Below, piece by piece: positions 43,579-52,446 of a DNA stretch of 64,000 nucleotides. Positions within the stretch are counted from its first letter, which is position 1. Every line of letters starts with the position of its first letter. This stretch comes from an uncultured Ilumatobacter sp. (GTDB taxonomy: Bacteria; Actinomycetota; Acidimicrobiia; Acidimicrobiales; Ilumatobacteraceae): contig CALKNK010000013.1 of assembly GCA_938091165.1 (NCBI GenBank), positions 124,001 through 188,000 of the forward strand, given 5' to 3'. The notes beneath the pieces were generated by a model. That model saw only the letters and a program-made list of their open reading frames with translations. It was not told the origin of the DNA and did no database searches. Position numbers and translations under genes: made by a program.

Positions 43579-44720
43579 GATTGACGAGATGATACGGCGA
43601 CGCGCTCGATCAGTGCTGCCAATGCGCCAGATCGATGGACGTCACCTAGCAGCCTGGCCTGAGCACTCAGTTGAGAGAGCTCTGCTGGGTCGTTGCGCAG
43701 CCGTGAGATGGTATCCGCAAGTCCAATTCCGGGGTGATCCAAGTTCTGCTCGGCGAGCAAAACTGCGCCTCCCTGCTCGCTGAGCCATTCGACGTTGCCA
43801 GTCTGGTGATCGTCAGTCGCATTCGGCCACGGCACCAGAATCGCCGGCGTTCCGGTGACAGCAACTTCATGCACTGTGCTGGCGCCGCCGCGTCCAACTA
43901 GTAAGTCGACAGCCGCATAGACCAACGGCATTTCATCTTCGTATCCGACCAGTTGGTGGAGCACGCCCGTCCCGTCGAGAGCACCGGTGCCAACTTGATC
44001 AGTCCCGTCCAGAAAGCGATCCCCAGCCACTTGCCGGACGGCAAGCTGGCCATCGTCAGAGTGCTGTTGCAAATAATCAGCCACCGCACCATTCAAAATG
44101 CCGGATCCCTGCGACCCCCCAAGAATTGCGACGACGAAGCGATCATCGGGAAGCCCCAGATGGGCACGTGCGGCTGCCCGGCCAGTCTCTCGATCGACAT
44201 CCAAGATCGCCTGACGCACTGGCGCGCCCGTGAGCTCGGCTCGCTGGAGCGGCGAATTCTCAAACGCAACAGCGCATGCCGCCGCACGGCGCGCAGACAA
44301 TCTGCTGGCTTGCCCAGGCGTCCGATCATAGGAGACCACGACAACGGGCACCTTGAGGCGGCGCGCAGCCAACACCGACGGCACACTGGCATATCCGCCG
44401 ACCGACACAACAACGGCTGGACGACTGGCACGAAGGTCCTTGATTGCCTGACGGGTACTGCGGATCATCTTCGGGACGAAGCCAAGATTGCGGCGAGTAA
44501 CACTGCGCTGAAATCCAATTACATCATAAAACCGGTGTGGGAAGGGGGTGCCAGGCAGCAGCCGAGTCTCAATCCCGCGTTCGCATCCTGCATAAACGAT
44601 GCTCGCTGGATCATGTCCACGAGACGCCAGTGCTTCAGCGACAGCAAGCGCAGGGAGGACGTGGCCGGCCGTACCTCCGCCCGTGACGACAGCGAATGTA
44701 GACCTCAGCGATTCGGGCAT
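43575..44720 (-). CDS. murG: Lipid II synthase (N-acetylglucosaminyl transferase) MurG
   Basis: Membrane-associated GT-B enzyme converting lipid I to lipid II. Seen: FAVVTGGGTAGHVLPALAVAEAL, GFQRSVTRRNLGFVPKMI, VVSVGGYASVPSVLAA, ILGGSQGSGILNGAV in the donor domain, and LLVGRGGASTVHEVAVTGTPAILVPWP. 381 residues. It shares one base with ftsW (start over stop) and overlaps murC by 4 bp. Confidence 0.97.
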   Translation of the reverse strand: MPESLRSTFAVVTGGGTAGHVLPALAVAEALASRGHDPASIVYAGCERGIETRLLPGTPFPHRFYDVIGFQRSVTRRNLGFVPKMIRSTRQAIKDLRASRPAVVVSVGGYASVPSVLAARRLKVPVVVVSYDRTPGQASRLSARRAAACAVAFENSPLQRAELTGAPVRQAILDVDRETGRAAARAHLGLPDDRFVVAILGGSQGSGILNGAVADYLQQHSDDGQLAVRQVAGDRFLDGTDQVGTGALDGTGVLHQLVGYEDEMPLVYAAVDLLVGRGGASTVHEVAVTGTPAILVPWPNATDDHQTGNVEWLSEQGGAVLLAEQNLDHPGIGLADTISRLRNDPAELSQLSAQARLLGDVHRSGALAALIERVAVSSRQS

Positions 44721-46009
44721 CAGCGACGAGGCGCCCGTCGAGCGACGCTTAGTAATAATCCCGCAGCAAACATGCTGACGAAAAGCGAACTTCCACCGGC
44801 GGAGAAGAAGGGCAAAGTCAAACCGGTGACGGGCATCAGACCCGTCACCCCACCCAGGTTGACGATCGCTTGCACGCCGAACCAGGCCGAAATGCCGCCG
44901 GCCAGAAGCATTCCGAAACGGTCAGGAGCAGCCAGGGCTGTTTGCACTCCAAAGGCTACGAGCACAATGAAGCCGCCGACCACTGCCCCTGCTCCGATCA
45001 TGCCGAGTTCGTCTGCGATGATCGAAAAAATGAAGTCACTGTGAGCATATGGGAGAAAGCCAGTCTTAGCTCGGCTGCCGCCGATTCCGGACCCGGTGAG
45101 GCCACCGTTCGCAATGCTGACGAGTCCCTGATACACCTGATATGACTCAAACTCTTTGTGCGCTTCGATATCGGTGAAGGCCGTGAATCGACTAAGTCGC
45201 CGTGGGCTGGACACGACAAAGATCAGCGCACCGGCGATCGACACGAGCCCCAACATCGAGATTTGATGCATCGGCAGACCAGCAATCCAAGCGACGCTCA
45301 GCACGATTGCACCGATCACGATGGCCGATCCAAGATCGCCCTGCGCCAGGCACAGCGCTGCTGCGATTGCAGCAATAGCAGCCACGGGAAGCGCCGTACG
45401 AGGGAGGTCCGCCATCCCACGCTCGCGGCGAGTCAGTAGGTCTGCAGCGACGATAACTACTACAAGTTTGAGGAACTCAGACGGCTGCATCGAGAACCCA
45501 CCGAACCGGATCCACGAACGAGCGCCGTTAATACTGACGCCGAGACCCGGCGCAAAGGGCGCTAACATAGCGCCCACGCCGAGTACCGCAAGGGGGATCG
45601 CGAGCCGTCGCCACACCGTGTATGGCACCTGCGTCGCGATGATCATGCCGACGAGACCAAATCCCGCCCACATCGCCTGTCGCCCGAAGACGGCATAAGG
45701 GGAGTTGCCGACGTTGACCTGGGTGATTGCCGATGCGGAAAGCACCATCACAAGGCCGAGCATCACGAACACTGCGACGATGCCCGCAATCACATAGAAG
45801 GTACCCGGTGGCGGGCCAAGCTTCGCCCGAGTCCTCCAGGCTGACTTCGTTACGTGCCGGGCCGGTTGCAACAACAGCCGGCGGCGTCCGGCAACAGTTG
45901 TTGAGCGTGGGGACTTCACACGCTGAGCAGCTCGCACTGGCGCCGTGGACGCAGTCCGGCGTTCCAGCGCCGCCCGACGGCGGTCGGCAACGGTAAGTGT
46001 TGATGTCAT
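44720..46009 (-). CDS. ftsW: Peptidoglycan glycosyltransferase FtsW
   Basis: SEDS-family septal glycosyltransferase with about ten membrane helices starting at residue 71. Hallmarks: NGARSWIRFGGFSMQPSEFLKL, the loop LVSIANGGLTGSGIGGS, FLPYAHSDFIFSIIADELGMIGA, and GLTLPFFSAGGSSL near the end. The first 70 residues are a basic, Arg-rich cytoplasmic tail (DRRRAALERRTA, GRRRLLL) not found in short FtsW proteins. 429 residues. It lies between murD (4-bp overlap) and murG, and acts with the FtsI transpeptidase of the same cluster. Confidence 0.95.
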   Translation of the reverse strand: MTSTLTVADRRRAALERRTASTAPVRAAQRVKSPRSTTVAGRRRLLLQPARHVTKSAWRTRAKLGPPPGTFYVIAGIVAVFVMLGLVMVLSASAITQVNVGNSPYAVFGRQAMWAGFGLVGMIIATQVPYTVWRRLAIPLAVLGVGAMLAPFAPGLGVSINGARSWIRFGGFSMQPSEFLKLVVVIVAADLLTRRERGMADLPRTALPVAAIAAIAAALCLAQGDLGSAIVIGAIVLSVAWIAGLPMHQISMLGLVSIAGALIFVVSSPRRLSRFTAFTDIEAHKEFESYQVYQGLVSIANGGLTGSGIGGSRAKTGFLPYAHSDFIFSIIADELGMIGAGAVVGGFIVLVAFGVQTALAAPDRFGMLLAGGISAWFGVQAIVNLGGVTGLMPVTGLTLPFFSAGGSSLFVSMFAAGLLLSVARRAPRR

Positions 46010-47397
46010 GCAGAGACCTCCTGCGAAAGAGCGGTGACCAAGCAGCGAAAAGTGTCGCCACGCACTTCGAAATTTTCAAACTGATCGAGGCTGGCACACC
46101 CCGGGGAAAGCAGAACGACATCGCCATCGCTGGCCCACTCAGCCGCCCGGGCAACAGCGCTTTCGAGCGTCTGCACATCGACAACTCGCTCGGCTTTGAC
46201 ACCTGCTGCGATAAACATTTCGACGATGTTGGGCCCTGTCACACCCAGTCCGAGCACTCCTTCAAAGCGCTCGGGTTCCGCTGCCATCGACGACAAAGCA
46301 ACTCCCTTATCCGCTCCTCCCGCAATCAACACGATCCGCTCGAACGACCTGATTGCTGCAGCTGCAGCATGCGGCGTCGTAGCCTTGGAGTCGTTGTACC
46401 AATCGATGCCGTTGATCGTCGCAATGTGTTCCAGTCGGTGCGGCGGGCCGACAAAAGTTGCCAGACCACCGGCAATAGCTGGAGCGTCAGCGAGGCCGGT
46501 CTCAAGCACCAACGCCGACGCGGCCAACGCGTTAGTAACATCGTGAGGCAGCCGTCGTCGAAGCGATGCCAGAGGAGCGATATTGCCATTGGGCCCGATC
46601 AGTACTGCATTCTCGACTCGGTAGTCCGCAGCCGGACCGCCGAAACTGCACTGTCGTCCCGGGGCTTTGGCCAGCTGAGCCATCACAATGGGGTCCTCGG
46701 CGAAGCCAATTGCAACGTCAGCAGCGGTCTGATTCGCGAAGACCTGCGCCTTGGCGGCCTCGTACGTGCCTATGGACCGGTGCCAGTTCAGGTGATCTGG
46801 TTGCAAATTAAGCCATGCAGCAGCGTTGGCTCGGAACGTCGGGGTCCAAGCGAGGCGAAAGCTGCTGCACTCGACAACGAAAGCGTCGTAGAGCTCGTTA
46901 CCGGCTTCGTCAATAGCCTCAATAGCGTCAACAAGCGGCGTGTCGGTGTTTCCTGCGTCGATTGAGCGTATGCCAGCTGCTCCAAGCAGGTGCACCACGA
47001 GCTGCGTCGTTGTGGTCTTGCCATCGGTTGCAGTGACTGCAAGCATCGGGCGGGGTCCGCCCGCACGTTGCTGCTCCCAGCGGTAAGCCAGTTCGATCTC
47101 CGAAACGGTCTCGATGCTGCGGGCGAGCGCCGCTTCGATGATGGGATGCGTCTCAGGCACACCGGGCGCCGGGCAGAGCATCGTGCACCCCTCAAGGAGT
47201 TCATCAACGGATCGAACCGAGGAATCAATCAGATCCACTCCCAATTCAATGGAAGTCGCAAGACGTTCCGGGGTGATCGAGTCGTCGGCGACAATGACGT
47301 CATACCCGTGACGCAACAACGCCCGCACGGTCGACTTTCCTGCGACGGCGAGGCCATACACCAGAGCCTTAGGAAAGTCGTCAGGAAGTGGAGTCAT
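46006..47397 (-). CDS. murD: UDP-N-acetylmuramoyl-L-alanine--D-glutamate ligase
   Basis: Adds D-glutamate to UDP-MurNAc-L-Ala. Family motifs: YGLAVAGKSTVRALL, GNTDTPLVDAI, ECSSFRLAWTP, WLNLQPDHLNWH, WYNDSKATTPHAA, LIAGGADKG and SPGCASLDQFENFEVRGD. The nucleotide loop reads TATDGKTTTT where TGTNGKTT is usual, so the first loop glycine is Ala. Start ATG at 47397 gives 463 residues; the frame extends 117 bp upstream into mraY with no similarity. It follows mraY by 5 bp. Confidence 0.95.
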   Translation of the reverse strand: MTPLPDDFPKALVYGLAVAGKSTVRALLRHGYDVIVADDSITPERLATSIELGVDLIDSSVRSVDELLEGCTMLCPAPGVPETHPIIEAALARSIETVSEIELAYRWEQQRAGGPRPMLAVTATDGKTTTTQLVVHLLGAAGIRSIDAGNTDTPLVDAIEAIDEAGNELYDAFVVECSSFRLAWTPTFRANAAAWLNLQPDHLNWHRSIGTYEAAKAQVFANQTAADVAIGFAEDPIVMAQLAKAPGRQCSFGGPAADYRVENAVLIGPNGNIAPLASLRRRLPHDVTNALAASALVLETGLADAPAIAGGLATFVGPPHRLEHIATINGIDWYNDSKATTPHAAAAAIRSFERIVLIAGGADKGVALSSMAAEPERFEGVLGLGVTGPNIVEMFIAAGVKAERVVDVQTLESAVARAAEWASDGDVVLLSPGCASLDQFENFEVRGDTFRCLVTALSQEVSA

Positions 47398-47402
47398 GGA
47401 AC

Positions 47403-48449
47403 TCAGAGGCCGCCTGCAACGTTGGTGAAGTCGGCGATGAAGATCGCAACGGCCGTGGCGATCGAGATGCCGGACAAGAGCCAGAAGCGAATGATTACCG
47501 TGGTTTCGGGCCAACCAATTAACTCGAAGTGATGGTGGATCGGCGACATTCGGAAGAGCCGTTTGGTGCGACCTGATGCCTTAAATACGACCATCTGAAT
47601 CGCCACCGATCCCGCTTCCATCACGTTGATCCCACAGATCAGAATGATCAGGAGCATCGTGTTGGTGGTCAGGGCCAAAAAAGCGAGCGCCGACCCGATA
47701 GCCAAGGCCCCAACGTCGCCCATAAAGATGCGCGCCGGTGCTGCATTCCACCAAAGAAAGCCGAGACAACCGCCAGCGAACGCAGCGGCAAACACGCCCA
47801 TATCAAGCGGGTTGACTGCTCCGGAGTAGACGTCAGGGTTACGGAACAGCCAGTAGCCGATCAGAGTAAACGCTCCGAAGCCCATCAGCGCCGAACCAGC
47901 GGCGAGGCCGTCGAGACCGTCAGTGACATTTACTGCGTTGGTCGTTGCCCAGATAATCGCTCCGGCGAAGAGCACCCACACGATCGTGGGTACCTCTACG
48001 CCGATCTCTGGCCGGGTAATCGAGATCGTCTCGGAAATTCCGGTTCCGATGACAAGAAACCACGCCATGACGAAGCTGGCAAACATGGTTATGTAGTTCT
48101 TCTGCTTCCAGAAAATGCCACGGTTATGCCGCTTACGAACCTTGATGTAATCATCAAGGAAGCCCATGACAGCAAGGAAAAGCACGCCGCCCCAAACGAT
48201 CATTGTCTGATTGGAGAATGCGAGGTCTCGGACATGGGCGACAACCCAGCCGACAAATGCGGCCACAACGATTGCAATTCCGCCCATCGTGGGCGTGCCT
48301 TGCTTCACCATGTGATGTTCAGGCCCGTGATCCTCTTTTCCAAGGATCGGCTGACCCTGTCCACGAGTCTGAAAAAAGACAATGAGGTACCGGGTGCCGA
48401 AGAGCGAGACAAGTGTCGACACCGCAGTGGCGATCATGATGGCGATCAC
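47403..48449 (-). CDS. mraY: Phospho-N-acetylmuramoyl-pentapeptide-transferase
   Basis: Polytopic membrane enzyme making lipid I. About ten hydrophobic helices; signatures GTPTMGGIAIV, FLDDYIKVRKRHNRG, NAVNVTDGLDGLAAGSALMGFGAF pieces with the active-site Asp, FLWWNAAPARIFMGDVGALAIGSALAF pieces, and RLFRMSPIHHHFELIGW. 348 residues. It overlaps the murE stop by 4 bp. In most bacteria murF would lie between murE and mraY; here there is no room for it. Confidence 0.97.
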   Translation of the reverse strand: MIAIMIATAVSTLVSLFGTRYLIVFFQTRGQGQPILGKEDHGPEHHMVKQGTPTMGGIAIVVAAFVGWVVAHVRDLAFSNQTMIVWGGVLFLAVMGFLDDYIKVRKRHNRGIFWKQKNYITMFASFVMAWFLVIGTGISETISITRPEIGVEVPTIVWVLFAGAIIWATTNAVNVTDGLDGLAAGSALMGFGAFTLIGYWLFRNPDVYSGAVNPLDMGVFAAAFAGGCLGFLWWNAAPARIFMGDVGALAIGSALAFLALTTNTMLLIILICGINVMEAGSVAIQMVVFKASGRTKRLFRMSPIHHHFELIGWPETTVIIRFWLLSGISIATAVAIFIADFTNVAGGL

Positions 48450-49939
48450 AAGAGATCCATGCTTTCTGGGGTTGTTATGTCCAAGAACGAACGGGCAACG
48501 GCCCGGTCGTCGAACGCCACGACATTGCCGCCGAGGTCCTGTGTTAGTTCGTGCCCCTTGCCCGCAATGACGACGATGTCGCCCGAGTGAGCTGTGCCCA
48601 GGGCAGTACCGATCGCCAGGCGCCGGTCAGATTGAGAGACAACACGATCACGGTAGCGGTCGTCGACACCCTCGGTAATGTCATTGATGATCGAGATCGG
48701 GTTTTCCGTGCGCGGATTGTCAGAAGTGATGATCACCCGATCTGCTCCTGCCACCGCAGCTGCGCCCATTGCGGGGCGCTTGGCACGATCCCGATCACCT
48801 CCGCAGCCGAACACGACGATTACCGCTGCGTCGGCCGCAACAACCGAACGAGCTGCGGCTAATACTTCGGCGAGCCCATCAGGGGTATGGGCATAGTCGA
48901 CGACTACCGTGAAAGGCGCTCGACTGTTATCCGACGGGCCGATGCTCTCGAAGCGGCCCGGGACAACCGGAAGACGGCTCAGCGCCGATACTGCGATTTC
49001 CGGCTCAACGCCTAATGCCACTGCTGATTCGAGAGCAGCCAGCGAGTTGGAGACATTGAAGTCACCGCCAATTGCAACCGAGACGTCATAACCACGCCAC
49101 CGGTAATCGATTGTGTTGGCGGACACCCGGACATCGCAGAGACTAGAGATACTGAAAGGGATCACAGTGATGTCCTCATCGCTGGACGCAATCACATCGA
49201 TCAGAAGTCGGCCATGCGTATCGTCTGCGTTGATCAGAGCAAGCGACGCGAACTCCGACCGAAATAGTGACGCCTTGGCTCTAAAGTACGCCTCAGGGGT
49301 TCCATGCAGGTCAAGGTGATCGTGTCCCAGGTTGGTAAAGACGATCGCATCAAAGCACGTCCCATCGACACGGTGGAGCGCAAGCGCATGCGACGAGACT
49401 TCGAGCACCGCAGCCTGTCGGCCCTCTGCCACGAAGTTCGCAAGCGTCGACTGCAGCTCCGGCGCTTCGGGTGTAGTGCGAAGACCGTGCAGCGTCCCGA
49501 TACGTCCCGTCGCCCAATGATTTGCTTCGAAAATTGCAGCGAGCATTGCACAGACCGTGGTCTTGCCATTAGTGCCTGTCACGCCAACAGTTTTCAGCGT
49601 TGCTGATGGCTCACCTGCAACAAGCGCACTGACTGGACCCAATCGTTGCCGAACACTGTCGACGACGATCTGTGGCACGCCCAGCAAGTCGGGTTGCGTC
49701 AATTCACGCTCAACCAACAGCGCGGTGGCGCCAGCCTCAACTGCGGATCGGGCGAAGTCGTGTCCATCCGCCAGATCGCCGACGAGGCAAGCAAACAACG
49801 CGCCAGCCTGGACCTGTCGCGAGTCATGCGTAACGGAAGTGACAACTACAGCAGCGGCGGCAGAGCTAGCAGGAACGATCACCGCATCTGCTGACTCCAG
49901 CAAAGCAATGATGCGACCGACTTCGATCATTCCTGACAT
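48446..49939 (-). CDS. murE: UDP-N-acetylmuramoyl-tripeptide synthetase, meso-DAP-type MurE
   Basis: Adds the third amino acid of the stem peptide. Seen: VTSVTHDSRQVQAGALFACLVG at the N-terminus, P-loop GVTGTNGKTTVCAML (about 119-133), EVSSHALALHRVDG, FTNLGHDHLDLHGTPEAY, VVDYAHTPDGLAEVL and the substrate-specificity motif SDNPRTENP. DNPR is the form that selects meso-diaminopimelate (family knowledge). 497 residues from ATG 49939; an ATG at 49930 would overlap the ftsI stop by exactly 4 bp and is also likely. No murF follows. Confidence 0.95.
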   Translation of the reverse strand: MSGMIEVGRIIALLESADAVIVPASSAAAAVVVTSVTHDSRQVQAGALFACLVGDLADGHDFARSAVEAGATALLVERELTQPDLLGVPQIVVDSVRQRLGPVSALVAGEPSATLKTVGVTGTNGKTTVCAMLAAIFEANHWATGRIGTLHGLRTTPEAPELQSTLANFVAEGRQAAVLEVSSHALALHRVDGTCFDAIVFTNLGHDHLDLHGTPEAYFRAKASLFRSEFASLALINADDTHGRLLIDVIASSDEDITVIPFSISSLCDVRVSANTIDYRWRGYDVSVAIGGDFNVSNSLAALESAVALGVEPEIAVSALSRLPVVPGRFESIGPSDNSRAPFTVVVDYAHTPDGLAEVLAAARSVVAADAAVIVVFGCGGDRDRAKRPAMGAAAVAGADRVIITSDNPRTENPISIINDITEGVDDRYRDRVVSQSDRRLAIGTALGTAHSGDIVVIAGKGHELTQDLGGNVVAFDDRAVARSFLDITTPESMDLL

Positions 49940-51948
49940 CCCGTGCTGCCTGGTGCGGGCTGGATTCCCAACTCGTGGATGAGCGTGGGGGCTAGGGCGG
50001 CGAAGACCGGCGCTGCAGCGGTGCCACCGAAACGATTATTCGTGCCTGCCGGCGGTTCATCGACAGAGACGAGCACAGTGACCTGCGGGTCGTCAGCCGG
50101 AAAGAATCCAACAAAGCTTGCATAGTAAATCCGCTGACCCTGCTCGTTGTAGTACGTCCCGTTTGGTGCCGCCTTGAACGCCGTTCCAGTCTTGCCCGCA
50201 ATGGGCAAGTTGTCGACCTGCGCCCGCTTTGCAGTGCCCTCACATACGACTCGCTGCATCATGGCAGCGGTTTGGCTTGCGGCTTGTTCAGACACAACCC
50301 GTCGGCTTGGGGCATCCGGAGCCGAGGTCTGCGCTCCATCAGGTCCCACAACTGCGCGTACAAGCTTAGGTGCTACATAGATGCCGTCATTGGCGATGAC
50401 GTTGACCGCCGCCGCTAGTTGGAGTGAAGTGCTCGAGACGCCCTGTCCGTAGGACACCGTTACCCGCTCGGAGCCCCAAAGTTCATCCGGCTCCTTAAGG
50501 ATGCCGTCCGACTCTCCGGGGAAGTCCAGCGCTGTTCTCTCACCGAGGCCGAAGTCCGTCATGTATTTGTGGTGTTCGAATCGTCCGAGAGCTTGCTGCA
50601 CCATGATCGTGCCGATGTTCGACGACTCAGTGAGGATGTCAGAAACAGTGAGATCGAGGTCAGGGTGTTCGTGGCTGTCCTTGAGTAAATCGTCTGCGTA
50701 CTGCTTACGCCAAGGCACAGTGAATGTTGTGTCGGGCGTGACCGCTCCAGCATCAAGCGCGCCAGCCACCGTGATGACCTTCGCAACCGAACCGGGCTCA
50801 TACGCATCGACGGCTGCAAAGTTTCCGTTGGTAACTGCGTAGCCGCCCGTGTCGTCGTCGCGCCGGACCGAGGCCATGCCGAGAACCTCGCCCGTTGGCG
50901 TGTCCAATGCGATGACAGTGCCCCCCTTAGCCCCAATACGTTCGAGCTGGGCGAGCAGCACCTGCTCGGTAGAGAATTGAATCGAGCGATCAAGAGTGAG
51001 GACTAGGTCATCTCCATCGACCGGCGCCTGAGTGATCGACTCCGAGCCGGCAATTGTGCGCTGCCTGGGGTCAACTTCGCGCGTCATCGAGCCGCTCGTT
51101 CCGGTCAGAACGTCCTCGTATTGTTTCTCAAGCCCAGCAATGCCCTCGCCGTCGATGTTGGTTCGCCCGAGCACACTTCGACCCGTGTCGCCACCTGGCA
51201 TCTCTCGACGCGACTCGTCGTCAACATTGACACCTGCGTGGCCCAGGTCACGAATGAACTGTCCAATGTTGGCGTCGATCTGCCGAGCGACGTAGACAAA
51301 TCCACGTTCTTTGCGAGCAATTTCATCGAGGAGATCAGCGCGTTTCTCATCAGAAAGCTGAAGCAGGTTGTCGAGGTCATTGATGACCACAGCGCCATCC
51401 ACGATGAGCTTCGGGTTGATCGAGATCGATGCGGCTGGCACGGACATCGCAAGTTCGTTGCCATGACGATCAAACATCGTGCCGCGCTGAGCCGGCAGCG
51501 AGTAAGACCGCGTCCACTGATCAGCACCGGCAGACCGCAGGCTGTCGGCTTCTTTAGTTTGCAAGTATCCGACACGAGCGATGATGCCACACAAGATCAA
51601 CGCAATGGCCGCCAGCGCCAGACGCAGTCGACGTTGTGGCCGGCCGACACCACGCTCAGCCGCCCGCAGGTCTGGCTTAGGAGCACGAACGTTCCGCCGT
51701 GACCTCTGCTGAGATCGTTTTGATGCCCGAGACGGCAGGCTAGGTCTCGTGCGTTGGCGCGGCCCGACCGGCGAGCGCTGGAGCTCTCGTTGAGCGCGTT
51801 CCCCTGTCCGTTTGGTTGCACGACTTTTCGCTCGCGCTGGAGCAGCACCCTTCGATGCGACCGGGCCAGGCGCAACTGTCCGCGACGACGAGCGACGAGT
51901 TGATGAATGAGTACCTCGAGGAGCAAGACCGTGTGTGCGAGTCGCCAT
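49927..51948 (-). CDS. ftsI: Peptidoglycan transpeptidase FtsI (class B PBP) with long basic tail
   Basis: Septal penicillin-binding protein cross-linking peptidoglycan. A basic, Ser/Arg/Lys-rich cytoplasmic tail (1-108) precedes the membrane helix at about 109-126. The pedestal domain starts SLPAQRGTMFDRHGNELAMS. Transpeptidase motifs: SxxK in YEPGSVAKVITVAG, SxN in TESSNIGTIM, and KTG in IAGKTGTAFKA. No PASTA repeats; the C-terminus ends soon after the fold. 673 residues. It follows ftsL by 12 bp and overlaps murE. Confidence 0.95.
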   Translation of the reverse strand: MATRTHGLAPRGTHSSTRRSSSRTVAPGPVASKGAAPARAKSRATKRTGERAQRELQRSPVGPRQRTRPSLPSRASKRSQQRSRRNVRAPKPDLRAAERGVGRPQRRLRLALAAIALILCGIIARVGYLQTKEADSLRSAGADQWTRSYSLPAQRGTMFDRHGNELAMSVPAASISINPKLIVDGAVVINDLDNLLQLSDEKRADLLDEIARKERGFVYVARQIDANIGQFIRDLGHAGVNVDDESRREMPGGDTGRSVLGRTNIDGEGIAGLEKQYEDVLTGTSGSMTREVDPRQRTIAGSESITQAPVDGDDLVLTLDRSIQFSTEQVLLAQLERIGAKGGTVIALDTPTGEVLGMASVRRDDDTGGYAVTNGNFAAVDAYEPGSVAKVITVAGALDAGAVTPDTTFTVPWRKQYADDLLKDSHEHPDLDLTVSDILTESSNIGTIMVQQALGRFEHHKYMTDFGLGERTALDFPGESDGILKEPDELWGSERVTVSYGQGVSSTSLQLAAAVNVIANDGIYVAPKLVRAVVGPDGAQTSAPDAPSRRVVSEQAASQTAAMMQRVVCEGTAKRAQVDNLPIAGKTGTAFKAAPNGTYYNEQGQRIYYASFVGFFPADDPQVTVLVSVDEPPAGTNNRFGGTAAAPVFAALAPTLIHELGIQPAPGSTGCQE

Positions 51949-51960
51949 GCTTAGACGCTC

Positions 51961-52446
51961 CTAGGGCTGACCCGCTGAGACGCGCTTGACATCACTGAAC
52001 TGTTCGAGTGGGTCAGTGTCAATGATGACATCGCGCGACTGATCGTCGACAATGCCGGCTGCAGCAAGTTGTTGCGCGAGCTGCCAGGGATCGAGTTCGA
52101 CAAACGTGCCGGTGTCGCCTGGGTTCATACCAAGAGCGCCTGCGGCGGCGGCAAGGCGAACCGGGGAGCGCAGTTCAGCGCGCCGGTGACGAAGTTCGTC
52201 GAACCGCTCACGCTCTTCGTTGACAGACCGCTCGAGAACGCCGATGCGAATCTGCCGCTCGGCGAGTTGCGTATGGAAGACCGCCGCAGCCAGCATGCCA
52301 GCGAGGATCACGAGCAGCGCGAAGCTACCCAACACAGCTGGCCAACGGCGGCGCGGTGCAGGCGACAGCTTCAGGGAAGCGCGGTGCCCAACAGGCTCTG
52401 CCGTCCGCCGAGCACTCTCCGTGCTGCTCCGCAGGGGAACCGCCAT
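51961..52446 (-). CDS. ftsL: FtsL-like divisome protein
   Basis: Small bitopic protein: basic cytoplasmic part, one helix at about 38-58 (VLGSFALLVILAGMLAAAVF), then a short periplasmic coiled coil (QIRIGVLERSVNEERERFDELRHRRAEL pieces). Sequence similarity to FtsL is weak, as usual for the family, and the name rests mainly on position between rsmH and ftsI, size (161 residues) and topology. It shares one base with the rsmH stop. Confidence 0.8.
   Translation of the reverse strand: MAVPLRSSTESARRTAEPVGHRASLKLSPAPRRRWPAVLGSFALLVILAGMLAAAVFHTQLAERQIRIGVLERSVNEERERFDELRHRRAELRSPVRLAAAAGALGMNPGDTGTFVELDPWQLAQQLAAAGIVDDQSRDVIIDTDPLEQFSDVKRVSAGQP

Noticed and set aside
43953..45044. 363-codon plus-strand open frame
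   Set aside because: Antisense to murG and ftsW, both of which have complete motif sets on the minus strand.
45997..46965. 322-codon plus-strand open frame
   Set aside because: Antisense to murD; no recognisable domain.
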